Assembly: GCF_001400735.1 (NCBI RefSeq)
Contig: NZ_LJPW01000053.1
Location: forward strand, 1 to 35,330
DNA: 35,330 bases
Direction of reading: 5' to 3'
Source: Pseudomonas caricapapayae
GTDB taxonomy: Bacteria > Pseudomonadota > Gammaproteobacteria > Pseudomonadales > Pseudomonadaceae
Under the pieces are notes generated by a model. That model did not search any database. It was not told the origin of the DNA and saw only the letters and a program-made list of their open reading frames with translations. The position numbers and the translations under genes were made by a program. Positions 34,841-35,330 of the stretch are shown here, in pieces (within the stretch, counting starts at the first letter, position 1; each line of letters opens with the position of its first letter).

Positions 34841-34843
34841 TCA
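34815..34843 (+). promoter_or_regulatory. hrp box of hopX1
   Basis: GGAACC, 16 bases, CCACTCA: an exact HrpL consensus, ending 40 bases before the hopX1 ATG. Confidence 0.9.
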
Positions 34844-34883
34844 GCAGCAGTCAAACACGCTGCACTTTAAAGAGGGTATACGA

Positions 34884-35330
34884 ATGGGTAATATATGCGT
34901 CGGCGGATCCAGTATGGCTCATCAGGTGAACTCACCTGATCGCGTCAGCAACAACTCGGGTGATGACGATCACGTAACATCCAGTCAGTTACTGAGCGCC
35001 AGGCACCAACTGGCGGAATCGGCAGGTTTGCCTCGGGATCAGCATGAGTTTGTGAGTAGTCAAGCGCCTCAAAGCCTTAGGAATCGCTACAACAACCTTT
35101 ACTCGCGTACGCAACGTACACTGGATATGGCAGATATGCAGCATAGGTATATGACAGGAGCGTCAGGAATTAATCCGGGAATGCTGCCACGTGATAACAT
35201 TGACGAGATGCGTAGCGCTGTATCTGAATGGAGTGATATGCGCGAGGCCCTGCAGCATGCAATGGGTGTTCATGCTGACATGCCGGAGTCCCCAGAGCGT
35301 TTTGCCACTACTATAAATCCAAGCGGGTCT
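34884..35330 (+). CDS. hopX1: type III effector HopX1 (AvrPphE family), 5' part
   Basis: 149 codons are present before the window ends; the family has about 380 residues, so this is partial. The protein starts MGNICVGGSSMAHQVNSPDRVSNNSGDD, with Gly2/Cys5 acylation signals, and continues through SSQLLSARHQLAESAGLPRDQHEFV and SLRNRYNNLYSRTQRTLDMADMQ, the N-terminal conserved region of AvrPphE/HopX. HopX1 is a cysteine-protease/transglutaminase-like enzyme that degrades plant JAZ proteins; its Cys-His-Asp triad lies beyond this window. AGAGGG lies seven bases or so before the ATG and an hrp box lies upstream. Confidence 0.92.
   Translation, partial: MGNICVGGSSMAHQVNSPDRVSNNSGDDDHVTSSQLLSARHQLAESAGLPRDQHEFVSSQAPQSLRNRYNNLYSRTQRTLDMADMQHRYMTGASGINPGMLPRDNIDEMRSAVSEWSDMREALQHAMGVHADMPESPERFATTINPSGS

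Overview
The window looks like accessory DNA of a plant-pathogenic Pseudomonas syringae-group bacterium, probably a plasmid or genomic island. It carries recognisable type III effector genes of that group (shcO1-hopO1-hopT1 and the start of hopX1) behind hrp boxes (GGAACC/T-N16-CCAC, the HrpL sigma-factor promoter). It also carries pieces of conjugative or island machinery (topB, a pilV fragment, a broken pilM) and a dense layer of insertion-sequence and Tn3-family debris. No rRNA, tRNA, CRISPR array or core metabolic operon was seen.

Layout. 0-3 kb: topoisomerase III (minus strand) and a decayed tyrosine recombinase. 3-4.2 kb: an uncharacterised 149-aa gene, an Anr/Fnr-type box and an hrp promoter with no effector behind it. 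4.4-7.1 kb: the hrp-driven operon shcO1, a 34-aa peptide, hopO1, hopT1. 7.2-11.1 kb: a Tn3 transposase scrap, a 203-bp iterated repeat, an IS2-like IS3-family element, a truncated resolvase and a decayed IS801/IS91-type element. 11.1-12.2 kb: an hrp-driven PTP-like phytase (XopH/AvrBs1.1-like candidate effector). 12.4-14.9 kb: a second repeat copy, a frameshifted gene, and a csrA-like gene plus partner among Tn3-type 38-bp ends. 14.9-25.5 kb: two chemoreceptors, a GGDEF-EAL protein, a serine recombinase with an in-frame stop, a third repeat copy, PilV/PilM remnants and IS66 debris. 25.6-28.2 kb: partial duplicates of the csrA block and of the 149-aa locus, with small unknown genes. 28.2-34.7 kb: a 6.5-kb insert holding an IS5-family element, a 182-aa unknown protein, a second candidate effector (Fe(II)/2-oxoglutarate oxygenase-like, with its own hrp box), a Tn3 transposase remnant, a mazEF-type toxin-antitoxin pair, a truncated integrase and an IS3-family element. 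34.7 kb-end: the hopX1 promoter and the first 149 codons of hopX1.

How the parts work together. Four hrp boxes sit at normal distances ahead of effector genes and a fifth is orphaned, so HrpL probably switches on the whole effector set during plant infection. Known functions point to ADP-ribosylation (HopO1), suppression of Argonaute-dependent silencing (HopT1), HopX1 action, probable inositol-phosphate hydrolysis and possibly hydroxylation by the oxygenase-like protein. The chemoreceptors and GGDEF-EAL protein are likely fitness cargo for chemotaxis and the motile/sessile switch. Most recombinases and transposases are broken, and duplicated blocks in inverted or direct orientation show repeated rearrangement. 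The most notable candidates for something new are the hrp-driven oxygenase-like protein, the hrp-driven phytase, and the three-copy 203-bp iterated repeat.
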